From positions 12,154,349 through 12,218,348 of the forward strand of contig NC_088318.1 in assembly GCF_910592395.1 (NCBI RefSeq): DNA of 64,000 nucleotides. Reading direction: 5' to 3'. This stretch comes from Lineus longissimus (Eukaryota > Nemertea > Pilidiophora > Heteronemertea > Lineidae). The stretch's first letter is position 1. Each line of letters starts with the position of its first letter. Of this stretch, positions 45,995 to 57,629 are shown piece by piece. Below the pieces are notes generated by a model. It ran no database searches. It saw only the letters and a program-made list of their open reading frames with translations, and was not told where the DNA came from. Both the position numbers and the translations under genes were made by a program.

Positions 45995-47861
45995 CTACCA
46001 CTATTATTAGTGCAGTTCATATATCAATAAAAATCTCTTAAGTCACACTCAAATTGGCAACCATTTTTGCTGACTTAACCTTGGTAATTAATTACATGTA
46101 GGGCCAAACCTCTGATTGTTTTTTCATAAGAGAATTGGACCCTGAAATTTGATATCCCTGCCTGGAAATCGCTACAATATATTGTTCGTTTGTACATAAG
46201 CCAAAATGGTAATTGTCTGGGCCATTGGTGACATATCGTATTTTTTGCAATCATCGAAAGAGGAATATCAAATGTCCGGTTTTCATAAAGGGCCATCTGT
46301 AGGTTAACAGTAAAACCACACCCAACGATAAAGGGGTCTAAATGGGATCAAGGTTTCTGTCAGCAGGGGGTGGGGTGGAGTGGGCGTTATCTCCTTAGCT
46401 GAAAAAGTGGATATGTACCCCATTCAGTGTGCTTACAAACCTTATTTAAACTATCTATTACACTATTTAAAACACAGATTTGTACCTTCAAAATTGAAGA
46501 AATAAAGGTGTTTGCTGTCTGCACTTCTTTCGATAGCTTCCTTCATGGTGTACAATGCAATCTTTCGGAAAGTGCAGTAAAAACAACACCATCAGTGCAA
46601 TCCAGTCTTCGTCGTAAAAAAACGGGATCACAGTTGGCACACAGTGACCAAATACCTTGTTCTAGGTGCAGTTTGAAGCCAATGGGTTAACTTGTGGCAT
46701 TTTGATGTTTCTGTCACCATCCCCATATTGCCTCTGTCATGTCTGACAAGGAATCGACCCGGTGCACCCAAACCTTTCACCGACACCTCAGACAAAACAC
46801 GAATGAACCCCGCTGATAATTAACGCATTTTTCCTCTGAAAAAGACCAACTGTAATAATGGGGCCAAACCCGAAATATGAATGAAAATTTGCCAACAAAA
46901 AAACTTCTCCTATAATTTGTGCTCGTACACAATGATGCCCAATCCTGTCATTTTTGGGGAAATTTGTAACGTTTGATGAAACAATGGAGACAGGTGTTGG
47001 ATGAGCTTTGGGTGACTTGGGGTGGCTTGGAGGTTAGGGGTTTGGTCTACGTGGATATATTGAATAGGGAATAGGAAGATGTATGCATTTTTAGCAATAA
47101 CAGACAGGCAATTTTGATTGCAGCGATGCAATAGGTAATGATTATTGATGCATTGACTGAAACACACCTATTGGTATTCCATACGCATGTAAAATCTGAG
47201 TCTGGAAATATCTGATTCTATTGTTATTTGAAGTAAACGCTTCTTGCCTTTAATGTGGTTATGGCCCCCCCCCCCCTTGAACCACCCCAGTCCTATATTC
47301 CTACGCAAAAAACAAATACACGAGTGAACAGGAGAAGAAAAACCATCAGATTGATCACCAGTCACAGTGGGCAAACCAATGGACCAGCCGCGTAAAATAC
47401 AACACCCAATCAACGGAAACGAACTAATTTAGCGAATCAGAGAATTTGTGTGATCGGTACTGTGATCTATTAGACCAATAAACAATAAGGCTGTGGCGGT
47501 CATTCTGCATTTTATCGGAACCTTGGTCGACTCGCCAGGTGGCCGGCGCTGTTTAGATTGTGTCTTAATCCCGTGATACAAAAAAGCTTGATGGATCAGT
47601 GCCGGAGAAAAGTAGCACAATCCCGAGTTAATAAAGTTTGTTTGCGCCTTTTTCTCCGGCTGATATAGCTATGGTGGACACTTCTGCGACAGAATTGGCC
47701 TCGTTGCACAGGTTTACAAATGTGAGAGAAGTAATCATAATTTTCGTGAAGTGTACTCAGTTTACTATCGACGCTCTGTCTTAATATTTTTTTTGTGATC
47801 ATGAATGTCCAACTGTCATTTTGGGTCATTTACTGCATCTTCTTGATCTGGGTTTAAAGAG
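45995..47861. other. no gene seen; poly-C tract
   Basis: Poly-C at 47265-47276. Several open frames of 63-87 codons on both strands, none recognised. Confidence 0.4.
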
Positions 47862-48150
47862 AGATGAGACATAGATAAAGGACCAGATTGACAATGATGG
47901 GACATAGTTGATGATATAAATTGACATTTATAGGACACGGGTAACGAACTAGATTGACATTTGTGGGACACAGGTAACGAACCAGATTGACATTTACGGG
48001 ACACTGGTAACGAACTAAATTGACATTTGACATTGTGGGATACGGATAACAAACCAGATTGACATTTATGGGACACAGGTAACGAAGAAGATTGACATTT
48101 ATGGGACACTGGGTAACAAACTGGATTGACATTCATGGGACATAGGTAAC
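47862..48150. repeat. 33-bp minisatellite, about eight units
   Basis: Units of the form GATTGACATTTATGGGACAC followed by AGGTAACGAACCA begin near 47889 and continue to 48150 at roughly 33-bp spacing, with small insertions near 48010-48045. Because 33 is a multiple of three, two minus-strand frames (92 and 119 codons) read as 11-residue repeats. I regard those as artefacts. Confidence 0.9.
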
Positions 48151-50110
48151 TATTGGTCTCATAAAACCTTGGCATAAAATAACTGCATATTCAGTTCAAA
48201 AGAATATCAAAATCTGTGGTTGCCTGATAATATAAAAGTGTTATGAGTACTTTAACAACTTGCACTTTGCCTGTCTCTTGCCTCATAATTTGCTGTTTAA
48301 CTCTAACCAGCATAAGTCGTTTCCTGCTGTGTGACTCTGACACTCAAAACAACACCTGAAAATTGGCGAAAGCCTTTCAGTGCCGAGTGTTAACACTACC
48401 TCAAGAGTGTACAGGAAGACATAAAAGTGGTCGAAGTAGCAAAATCCTGGTTGTCCTGCACGTCGGTAATGCACAGGGCTGCAATCTGATCGGCAAATGC
48501 ATTTGTATGAATGCACACTTTGCCAAACTCGGTGTCAAATGGCACACAATTTCACAACAGAAGCTAAAGCAAGTACTTGGCCGATTTTCTATCCATTCCA
48601 ACATGACCAGTTTAGGAATATCTCTGCATTTGTGGACATTACACACAGTGATGTACGCTCAAGTAAGATTAAAACCGAATTTGAACAATTTTCACTCAAG
48701 TTGGATCCGATTATCAATGCACAGCGTGGTAAATGATAGTATTTGTTTGGGTCTGGTTTGTGTGAAGCCTGCATTGTCTCTCAATCTGTTGGCGTAAGTC
48801 GAAACTGCCAGATTTGGAAGTGTCGCGAGTGGTACTACGCTTGAAAGTGCGTGCAAGAATACTATAGTGGTGTACAAATATGGCGTTTTTATTTGTCATC
48901 GTGAATCCAGGGTCTTCAAAACTTTGCCTTCGTTATTGTGTATTGGAGAAAAAATGGTTTCATCTCTCAGTTGGCTTAGTTTTGATGATGCTTCGACAAA
49001 AAGGTGTTATTTGTTATCTGACATGTTAGACATGTTATGAGTGACATATTACATAAGAATAAGAACAAAATATGCATGTTTGACATGTCTGATGCATTTT
49101 ATATATTTGTGTAGAATCTATAACCTTAATCCTTTAAATTTTGAAATCTTTGAGCCTGATATTGCTTCTATTATAGCTGACAATAATGAGACATTTTAAC
49201 TTTGGTGTAGCCTTAATTTAGTATCTGACCACCCTGTAACAGTAATTTCCATAAGATTTTCATTTCACTGCATTTCATTTTCATAAATTTTGCTGTTTGT
49301 AGAAAATTAGAAATGCACAAAGTTCTTTTGATTTCATAGCATTTTGTGCTCGGGACTTTTCTTTTATCATAACAGGTCATTCCTTCCCGATGTGAATTAC
49401 CTCACCTCTTGTCCAACCACCATTGACGTGACGCATTAATTTCTCAGATCCCCATAAAAAATCTTGTCCAGGAAGTCATTTTTTGTAGCGGATGCTCGTA
49501 TCCACCACCTGAGCTCACCGTAAAATCCCGCAACCTTTGCCAGTAATAAATGACCCCTGTTCACATCGGGTCCTGGAGGCTAAAACATTCGCCCTAAGGT
49601 GTGTGATGCGTAAAGGAGGACAAAGACAAAGAAGTCATGCATTTTTCATCTGGTGTCCGCGTAAGGCCGAGGAAATCAGAAAGTTGTTTCTTCTCATATT
49701 TTTTCTTAGCTAGAATTTCTCGAGTTGGCGGTACAGCAAGTTGTATGATACAGCAGCAAGTTGTATGGACATGTTAATTTCTTTGGATTCTAAGTGCATG
49801 ATACAAAACCACAAAATTACCAAATTTGGAAAAAGGCAAAATTATGTTTGCTCCAACATGTCCAAAGGCAAGGAAAAAAATCGAACATGAATACACAAAT
49901 TTTCAAAACCTTTATGGCCGTGTAAAATACTTTCTGATAAAAAACAAATTATCGTTAGAAAATGAAAGAGTTTAATTATCTGCTAACAAATTAACAAAAA
50001 GTGGAATAATTATGCATCCTGAGACGGCATGTTATCATCTATTTTGTTTTTCACCAACACCACAATGCGACTGTTTCACAAAACACGTATTTACATCAGC
50101 ACAATGTGGG
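48151..50110. other. no recognised gene
   Basis: A plus-strand frame 48363-48797 is open for 144 codons but begins with TTG and resembles nothing known; several antisense frames overlap it. A small duplication CAGCAAGTTGTATG lies at 49734-49770. The block 49375-49680 is repeat-free and varied in composition. Confidence 0.4.
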
Positions 50111-50408
50111 TATGTATTGTTCTGTCTGTAATTATCACCCATGGCATGCTGGGCTTGCGGAGCTTTGTCATCGTGTGGAGGTGTCCGCACTCCAATACGC
50201 TACTCAGAACCATTCCCTACGCCGTTGGAAGCCTCGGCCAATAACGATGCAAGCTTATTATGCCGGACACTGCGAGGTCTTTCCCATGGAACCATTGTTA
50301 TCGCACCGGATCAAAGAACCGTATACCTTACCCGTCACGTTGGCCGAGGGGTACCAGTCAGTGGTCGCGCTACCAACTTTGCTAATTTGTAACGAACTGA
50401 CAGAATAA
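50106..50408 (+). other. CpG-rich patch open in all three forward frames
   Basis: Three plus-strand frames (50029-50244, 50106-50408, 50141-50392) overlap in a segment with higher GC and many CpG dinucleotides, set in AT-rich surroundings. The composition would suit an exon or an unmethylated regulatory element. No domain is recognised and no frame is clearly preferred. Confidence 0.25.
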
Positions 50409-50550
50409 TGACGACAGTTGTACTATTTTTATGGTCGTCTTTTTCATGTTTTCTTACTGCTTTGGGCAAGATATGTTCATTAACGTCAGATGCGCCCCTG
50501 ACATAATCTTTTCATTCAAATGTACATGTCTGCTTGATAATATCAGAGCA

Positions 50551-50580
50551 TTAACCCTTTCACCCTGACATGTCATGATA
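50551..50580 (+). mobile_element. solo terminus related to the 18,508 MITE
   Basis: TTAACCCTTTCACCCTGACA followed by TGTCATGATA resembles the left end of the element at 18508-18803. No partner end is seen. Confidence 0.35.
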
Positions 50581-50644
50581 GGGCTATTTTCCGCAAAATT
50601 TTGGAAATTCCCCAAATAAGCCATGATTCAAAGTACCATTAATC

Positions 50645-50815
50645 GTGTTGACTAGAATTCTAAGTTCTAGGTTTAAATGCGTAAATGGTACCATCGGAAG
50701 TGTAGACTAGAATTCCCATTTCCGAGTTTAGATGCATAAATGGTACATATACCAATAGTTGTGTCAACTAGAATTCCCATTTCTAGTTTTAAATGCGTAA
50801 ATATCATATGCTGAA
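50645..50815. repeat. ~55-61-bp tandem repeat, three diverged copies
   Basis: GACTAGAATTC at 50650, 50705 and 50766, each followed by a TTTCTAGGTTTAAATGC-like stretch and GTAAATGGTAC. Confidence 0.85.
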
Positions 50816-50829
50816 TACATTGCTAGGTC

Positions 50830-51829
50830 TAAAAAATGTTTAGACTTGTTAGACTAGAGTGTTGTGAAGTAAATAGGTGTAAAGAGTGTAATGGCATGTT
50901 AAAAAGAAATGTGGAGCTTTTACACCCCCACTGATGAAACAAAAAAGTTTGACCAGGATCAATAACTCCTAGGTTTGATCTCGGAGTGCTAGAAGTGGCC
51001 CGACATCACCTTAGACATGATTAGTTCCCCACCTAGCAACACCAAATCGAGCATTATCTATTCATAAAACACATCCTGGTAAAAAAGATTACGGCATGGC
51101 AAAGTTCAGGTCGACCTGTCGTTTCCTGGTAGTGACCCCTTATCCATTATGGGTGACAGTCACATGAATATTATATTGCTGTCAGCCTGTCGAAAGGGAC
51201 AACCGAGAATGATGATGATTTAGAGGTTTTCCTTGAAAAAAGAGGCCCTACGGTTGATTACCATACGGAAAGGTTGACAAAAGGTAAAAGGTAAATTCAT
51301 TCTTGGGTATCTTTTTCGTTATTTTGGCAGCTGGGGAAGGGGTTCAATGTATAAAAACTATTGGTTATGAATAACTGGAATCCTTGACACGGTTGTTTGC
51401 AATGTGTGAAAGACAAACTTGATTGTCCATTGAAATGATATAAAGTGTCAATGGAAGAGGTACATCTAGCTAATTAACATGAGTAACAGTTCTGTTCTTT
51501 TTGGTCAGAATTTCTCGCATCATGTAAATCAACTCTTAACGTAAGAAACCTGATATCGTCGGTACCTTTTTGCAGCCCTACATATGAAAATTACATCAAA
51601 AAGTCACATGAAATACGACACCGAAGTTTTCACAGACCATAAAATAGCACATTAATTTAGACCCTCTCTCAAGGGACTTTAAAAGCAACCCATCCACCCA
51701 AGGGAACCGGACCCCTTTATGATAGCCAAACTGATCTTGTTAATGCACCCGCAAATGTATTTATAACTAGCCAATGATGTATAAAGCGACAGATCGTATG
51801 TCCGTGGTCCGACCTTAGTGGTCACCAGC
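50830..51829. other. no gene seen
   Basis: Unique-looking. CTCCTAGGT at about 50968 and CCACCTAGC at 51030 may be worn ends of the CCTAGG repeat family. Confidence 0.35.
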
Positions 51830-51833
51830 ACTC

Positions 51834-52001
51834 TTTAATTAATTAGCATAGTCCATTGAGGTCAATAAATCAACGTTAGCATCCAATAGTGCGCTTAATC
51901 AAATGAAAATGATTTGTGATTCATTATTTTTGCTAATTAATATTACATACCTAACTAATCTTCCTGTACCTAATTAGTCCATCAACATGATCAAGTTGAT
52001 G
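51834..52001. promoter_or_regulatory. cluster of homeodomain-type TAAT sites
   Basis: TTTAATTAATTAGC (51836-51846 region), GCTAATTAATATT (about 51931-51944), CTAATTAG (51970-51977) and several single TAAT/ATTA cores lie within 170 bp, followed by the imperfect 22-bp dyad 51980-52001 (CATCAAC ... GTTGATG). Antennapedia-, paired- and LIM-class homeodomains bind such sites. Enhancer function is inferred from motif density in AT-rich DNA. Confidence 0.35.
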
Positions 52002-52666
52002 GCTTTTCATATTCATATCTATAAATAAGATTGACAGTATGAACCATTATTTCGACATATTGACCATCAGACATTTTGCTGCTCTTCTCATGATTATAGT
52101 TAGTTTATCCGGTTAGATCATGACTATTTTTTGTGGGAGCTTTTTATGTGATGTGCCACCTATTTCATCATGTTAAGAGCATTTTCACTTTTATTCTAAA
52201 TGTTGTCATGAATGGCATCTTTTCGGATTTGGGCCACGGCCTATTAATTGAATGGACAGTACCAATACCACAGTCCTTCAAGGTCATTAGCCTGATCAAC
52301 CTGCCATATTTGACGTCTTACTATGAAATTAATGGTACCCTCATTATTGCCCTGGAGCGGTTATGGATCTTTTTGAAAGATGCGTACAAACGACGTCCGG
52401 TTATCATAGGACACTCCAGGGAGGAATAGCTAGTCGTGTCAACATTAGCACGGTCACTACGATCGCCTGACCAATCTAGGAAAACAAAAAATCACCGTCT
52501 ATCACACGCAAACGATTCGCCAAGAAATGATGACTACGAACACGCACTCCGCAAAATCAACAAATGCGGACAATAATTTATTATCTGAAGGTTGGTCGGT
52601 GTATCGTTGTGTCAAGACCGGCACGATTCTGTGTCAAGATTTTGATGATTTTATGAGGTCATGTGA

Positions 52667-52715
52667 TCGCGTTTTGACGTCTGCTTCAATTACATTGTTT
52701 ATTGATCACATGACC
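52667..52715. promoter_or_regulatory. inverted pair of M-box E-boxes with SOX/FOX-like sites between
   Basis: GGTCATGTGATC (52667-52678) and GATCACATGACC (52704-52715) are exact inverted repeats, each containing TCATGTGA, the M-box recognised by MITF/TFE-type bHLH-zip factors. Between them are CAATTA, CATTGTT (SOX-like) and TGTTTATTG (FOX-like). Motif-based inference. Confidence 0.35.
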
Positions 52716-52719
52716 CGAT

Positions 52720-54240
52720 GATGAAGATGAGTAGATCGCATCAAGTGCCCGATTATTCATTAAACTTCCATCGTTAATATTCGCCATCAATTAATCAAAT
52801 TGTCTCTCTGCAAACTATCAAATATACCATCTTTTGTCCATAGAGTCCAGTCATTATGTTGTATTTTTTTCCGCATTAACTTGATTTTTCCTCGTTCGTT
52901 TTTGTCGTTCATGCAGAGATAGCCATTTCCTTTCCCCTGCTAACAGGGACTTAATTTGAAAGCAGAAAAGGAAAGATCTATGTCCTGGATTCTAGCTATC
53001 TTGTCAGTTGGCTGTATACATTTTAAAATGCCATATGTTGATGAAAATGGTTGATGACAGTTGTGATCACCTTACCTTATCAGATTGACCTGAAGCTTTA
53101 CCAACTGCGATAAAAAAACTTGCGCTATTTTACGGCAAGGATATTTCTACTGATACGACCCTGATCAGCCAAATCTTGCTGTGCGTCTACCATATACTCA
53201 TTTATCATCCGATGGATGTAAGTAAAGTTACTTGGTGTGCCAGTATTTTTGATTAGACCGTCATTTTTATGGCTGCCTGTGAAAAATCAAAGACATTTTC
53301 TGTTTCGTGTGCCTTGACCCCTCTGAGAAAAAGACATGATGTGTTGCAAAAACGTGTGAGGGCGGTTTGTGATGCTGTCCCTATTTGCTCAATTGATAGT
53401 CAAATTAAGCTATTTGGCAGCCATTTTGGATTTTGGTGGCCATATTGGATTTGATACAAAATCTAGTGTGGCCCATATGTTAGGCCTGCTTTGAAGAGTG
53501 TGGACTTCATAAAAAATCATGTGAATCTTTTTATGAACAAATTTGATTCACAAGTTATGTCGTAAATAATACTCGTAATTGATGAAAAGTCAGGATGCCT
53601 AAAACATGCAAAGAATCCTTCATCATGTTAATGGTTATTATGATTAATAAACATGATAAAGGGTGTTCGTCTGATTTCCACAGATGACCGTAATTAATCA
53701 AACTTATAAAAGAGTGCATATTCCCAACAAAAAGGTTTGTTATGTGGGATTATTTTCATTAGAATCTTGAACAAGATTGATCAAAGTTGATGTGAAACTT
53801 AGGTGAAAAAAACTAATGAATGACTCAACAGCTATTTCTGATTATCCAACATATTGATTGTAGACATTTTTCAAGTTATTTTAGATATATGTGTTCTGAC
53901 TTCACAGTTCAAGATAGTTGTACAATAATCGGTATGCAAGTTTCTCAATAATTCCTGGTAAATTGTTCTCTCCAACTGTTGAAAAGTTGCAAAATATCTT
54001 CTCAAAAAGAACAACTTGTGTTTATTCATTCCTTCCCTATTGTTTTAAAGATCCTCCCCATCCTGGCAAAAAAAACTAATTTTGTCAGTAAGTTCCTCCA
54101 TAATCCCTAATTGCTTGTCCAAGCTCTTCTCTATGGAACTGTTCCAAAGTTGTCGTACAACAGTTGTACGACACAAATTAACAATCTACGCACCGTCATT
54201 AGATAGTGAAGTGGTCGTGTACGCAGATTAACATAAGCTA
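52720..54240. other. no gene seen; perfect 11-bp dyad
   Basis: Mostly AT-rich unique-looking sequence. An exact inverted repeat with 11-bp arms and a 1-base centre, TGTCGTACAAC-A-GTTGTACGACA in two halves, lies at 54151-54173. Confidence 0.5.
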
Positions 54241-54343
54241 TTCGCCTGATGTGTCATTCATCTCCGCGGGCCCTGAATGGATGCGCAAGTGGACAAAACG
54301 CCTGCCTACCGATACTCCGTCTGGCAGAGATGCTCTAAGCTAG

Positions 54344-54485
54344 CACACGCGACGTATCTACGCTTTTCTCCGCCAGAGGAAATCACACCCGATGCAGAAA
54401 GTGCACCACTCGTGGTATTTTGACGGGCGACACTACCCAGTGGCGACTCCGTGGAGGTCTTACACCCATTGGTCACCTTATAAAG
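54344..54485 (+). other. weak candidate exon end with a consensus splice donor
   Basis: Following a TAG at 54341, the frame is open for 47 codons up to AAAG|GTACGT (donor at 54486). The peptide includes HHSWYFDGRHYPVATPW and YTHWSPYK. The segment 54245-54490 is richer in GC and CpG than its surroundings. I recognise no family and see no clear acceptor, so this is a weak candidate. Confidence 0.15.
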
Positions 54486-54489
54486 GTAC

Positions 54490-57400
54490 GTCTGCCAGCC
54501 TTTCTCAAATTTAATTGTCGTCTGCTTAATTTTGTTGGCGTCTGCTCAATCTATTTGTTGCCGCCGCTGTTTGAAGATGGATTATTGATGTTGTACGATT
54601 TAGCAGACCAATTGACCATGTCACTCTGACCAGTGGGGCATTGTTTACCTTTTCACCAGGTCACGAAGGGTCGCATTTAGGCAGGATTTTACGAGTACAT
54701 TTTGTTGTATGGGGGGGTGGCTTTTAAAATGCATTTATCAGTTTTATTGTCTCGCTTAATCAGACCAATTTACCATTTGGGATGTATCGTTTATAATTTG
54801 ACCTGGTCAAAGATGAATTGACCACATGGTCTTCGCTACCAAAATGAATCCTGAGGCCAAAGCACTTATTTCGAGCTTGAAGTCCAACAGACCATGTACA
54901 GAGCAACAGCTCTTAACAGTTGATTTCTCCTCCTATTAAATATTTTGGCTGCAGCAAGTATAAACAAAAAATTTGGGTCTCAGATCCTATCAATCCAATT
55001 TGATCTGAAATGCCCAAAAAGGTGAGTGCCTTCATTTTTCTAACAGACAAGGCCTGATAAACATGATGAAGGCGCAAATTAGATGTTTTTGCACAGACGC
55101 TCATTGCGTACACCAGTCTCAATGGAATTTCGGCTTCTTGTAAGAAATGCATGTTTGCGTTGTTTTATCAGTTTCTCTTGAGGTGATTTTTTACCATATT
55201 AATCGTAGCTTCCTCGGCGTAATTGTGATTCATCTGTCTCGGATTTCTTATCGCTCCCGCGGGAAATGCAGGAAGTCGTCTTAAAGACACACTCCAAAGA
55301 AACAAAGCAGATCTTCATGCATAATCGTTACGATCTGTGTGTAATATTTACCAAAGTTGCGTTTGGGGGTCTTCTCGGGTTTCTATTCATTACCATTACT
55401 GATTCAATTTAGGTATGGAGACGATGATATCTTTGCCGCTGCAATGGCATATGATAAGTTGTCATTAATGTTATTTTGTGATAAAAGTTGGGATATAACA
55501 TGGCGACTTTGATTTAGATTATACTCAATTGTATGAAAAATTTTTACTCTGCTTTTATCATTGGTGATTTTGCGCAGAAAATAAAATATTTTGAACAAAA
55601 TGTCATCTTCACCTAAAACTTCATAGTTCAAAGTATATAAAGATTATAACAGTGCCATTTTTTGTGAAAAAAAGGATAATTATTTATTCAACTCGAGTTG
55701 ACTTCACTTGTCTTAGATCAGTGAATCTAGAGTATTTGACCTTGTCAAAAGTGACTGATGACTAGTAACCTCAAGAAGAAGTAGATTGCTCTCAAGATGC
55801 TGTAACCGTGGGGCAACTAATCTCATTTGCATACAATGGTCGGCAACGCTAACCTGAGGTCCTCAGAGGACGGGCGTAGTAGCCGTAGATTCGTCATTCA
55901 TGCGGCCAATATTGCCTCAAGAGACAACTTCGCCAAATGGGTTTTCGACCCATATTTTGTACCCCAGCATAGGCAGCTGCTAATTCACTTTCAATATTTC
56001 CTGTCGAATATGGTCTATTAAAAGTACTTTTTGAATTTTTCTCAGTCTTACATATAAACTTCTCTAAACCAATTCTTCTATGCCTGCAGCTGCCTGCACT
56101 CAAAGTGTTTCTTGTTTTCGTTTTGCGAAGCATTATTTTTGCAGTGTACAATTGGGTTTCACTGTTTCTGTGGAAATTTTTTATTCACCAACAAATTTGC
56201 GTGTATGTTTATTGACAATTAAAATACACCTTCCTGGGTAAGAACGAGTCACAGCTGTTAAGATGTTCACCCTTGAACAACACAATGATCATGAGATGCC
56301 AATTAAAATGTAGTAACTATAGTAGTGTGTAGGATTGAGAAGGCTATGTGTGACTTGCAATTAATTTGTGTTTACTTGTCTCCCACCAGAAAAGTAGCCT
56401 TGTCATTTCCTCTCTATCTTTCTCAGTTAAAAATTATATTAAAGCTGTTATTGCCCTTGACAGGTCATGTTTGTAACAATACACGACACACCCTAATGCA
56501 GTAGTTTCACCTATCTAAGACTGTGTCAGAATCGTAAAAATGGGAGATGTTTTACACATTGTTGGTCAACCTGTCCAATGCCATTTAAAGTTCAGTTTGG
56601 CTAGACAGTAGTTTGGCGACCAATTAGTTCGATGGTCATGTTCTGCTTGGCCTTTGGAGTGATTAAGTGGTCTTATATCTGTGAAACCAGAGTATTAATT
56701 CTGGAGAATGTCAGGAAGAAGTTGATTTGAAATAATTGGTGGGAAATCATGGAAATCAAATTTGTACTATACTGTCAACTTGAGCGTTGTGAGTCCAGTT
56801 TAGGTAATGTCACTGTCATGCCCTGTACTTTTACCAAAACGTGCTTTATCAATGATGTAGTTCATTCATGTCCTTTGCCACGTGATGTTCATAAAGCCCG
56901 ATGAAAATCTGATGCAAATCTTACCGACTTTCCTCATATCTCATATCTGACATGTCCAATAACATTTGTTTAAAAAAATTTAGATTGCATTATTCTCGTC
57001 TCGTTACTTTCATGCGTCTCCTTTTATCTTTTAGGTAAATATTACCCTTATTTTTCGATTGTCCGTACATCCTCTGTTGACATTAGTGTCGTAACTTCTT
57101 GGACGCCTTGTTGGCGCTGTGGCAGATGGTCCTTCCGCTTGATTTCAGGTGGGCCATTCACCACAAAGTCTATCCTCTTCGATTGACCGCAGATGAGCAA
57201 ACTTTCTCACTGGCCTGGTCATCCAGCGCCTGGTAGACCAGCTAAGTAAAGAAAAGTGGCCTTGCCAATTACTAGGAGATAACTTGCCATTAACTGACCA
57301 GGTCAGTGAGATATGACCTTGTCATTCCTGTTGACCCCGTTCAAGGACCAATGGCACCTGCGAAACCTTGCTGTTTTTTTTTGCAGATTTGCGATGAATG

Positions 57401-57540
57401 AAACAATACACCTGTCGAGTAACCTTCCATTTTACAGGAATAGTTCCCATCATTCATGTCATTGAATAACACATGAATTAAAAAAATTGAAAAATTAAAA
57501 AACTGAAAAGTAAGTGCTGGTGAATTAAGACTTTCATGGG
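54490..57540. other. no gene seen; dispersed repeat motif and a SOX/POU-like site
   Basis: GTGAATCTAGAGTATTTGAC (55721-55740 region) and a weaker relative at about 56670-56720 belong to the family duplicated at 23060-23341. The POU/SOX-like site is listed separately. The rest is unique-looking. Confidence 0.4.
55825..55839 (-). promoter_or_regulatory. SOX/POU composite-like motif
   Basis: On the minus strand CCATTGTATGCAAAT joins a SOX-type CATTGT to a full POU octamer ATGCAAAT. The canonical vertebrate SOX2/OCT4 element has one more base between the two halves, so spacing is off by one. Confidence 0.3.
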
Positions 57541-57626
57541 GCATGACGTACTATGCACGTCACTCGAGCATCACATGGCAATGTACATGACGTGCTATGC
57601 ACATCACCCGCAGCGAAAGGGTTAAG
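57541..57626. mobile_element. MITE terminus with two TGACGTGC-type palindromes
   Basis: ATGACGTACTATGCACGTCA (57543-57562) and ATGACGTGCTATGCACATCA (57588-57607), then CGCAGCGAAAGGGTTAAG. This is the reverse orientation of the left end of the element at 18508, with the palindrome present twice. The other end was not found. Confidence 0.5.
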
Positions 57627-57629
57627 GTG

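Noticed and set aside
48363-48797. 144-codon plus-strand open frame
   Set aside because: It begins with TTG, has no recognised domain, several frames on the other strand are open over the same bases, and the length is within chance expectation.
53420-53455. GGCAGCCATTTTGGATTTTG followed by GTGGCCATATTGGAT as a mobile-element end
   Set aside because: It is reminiscent of a common simple motif but has no partner terminus or second copy in the window.
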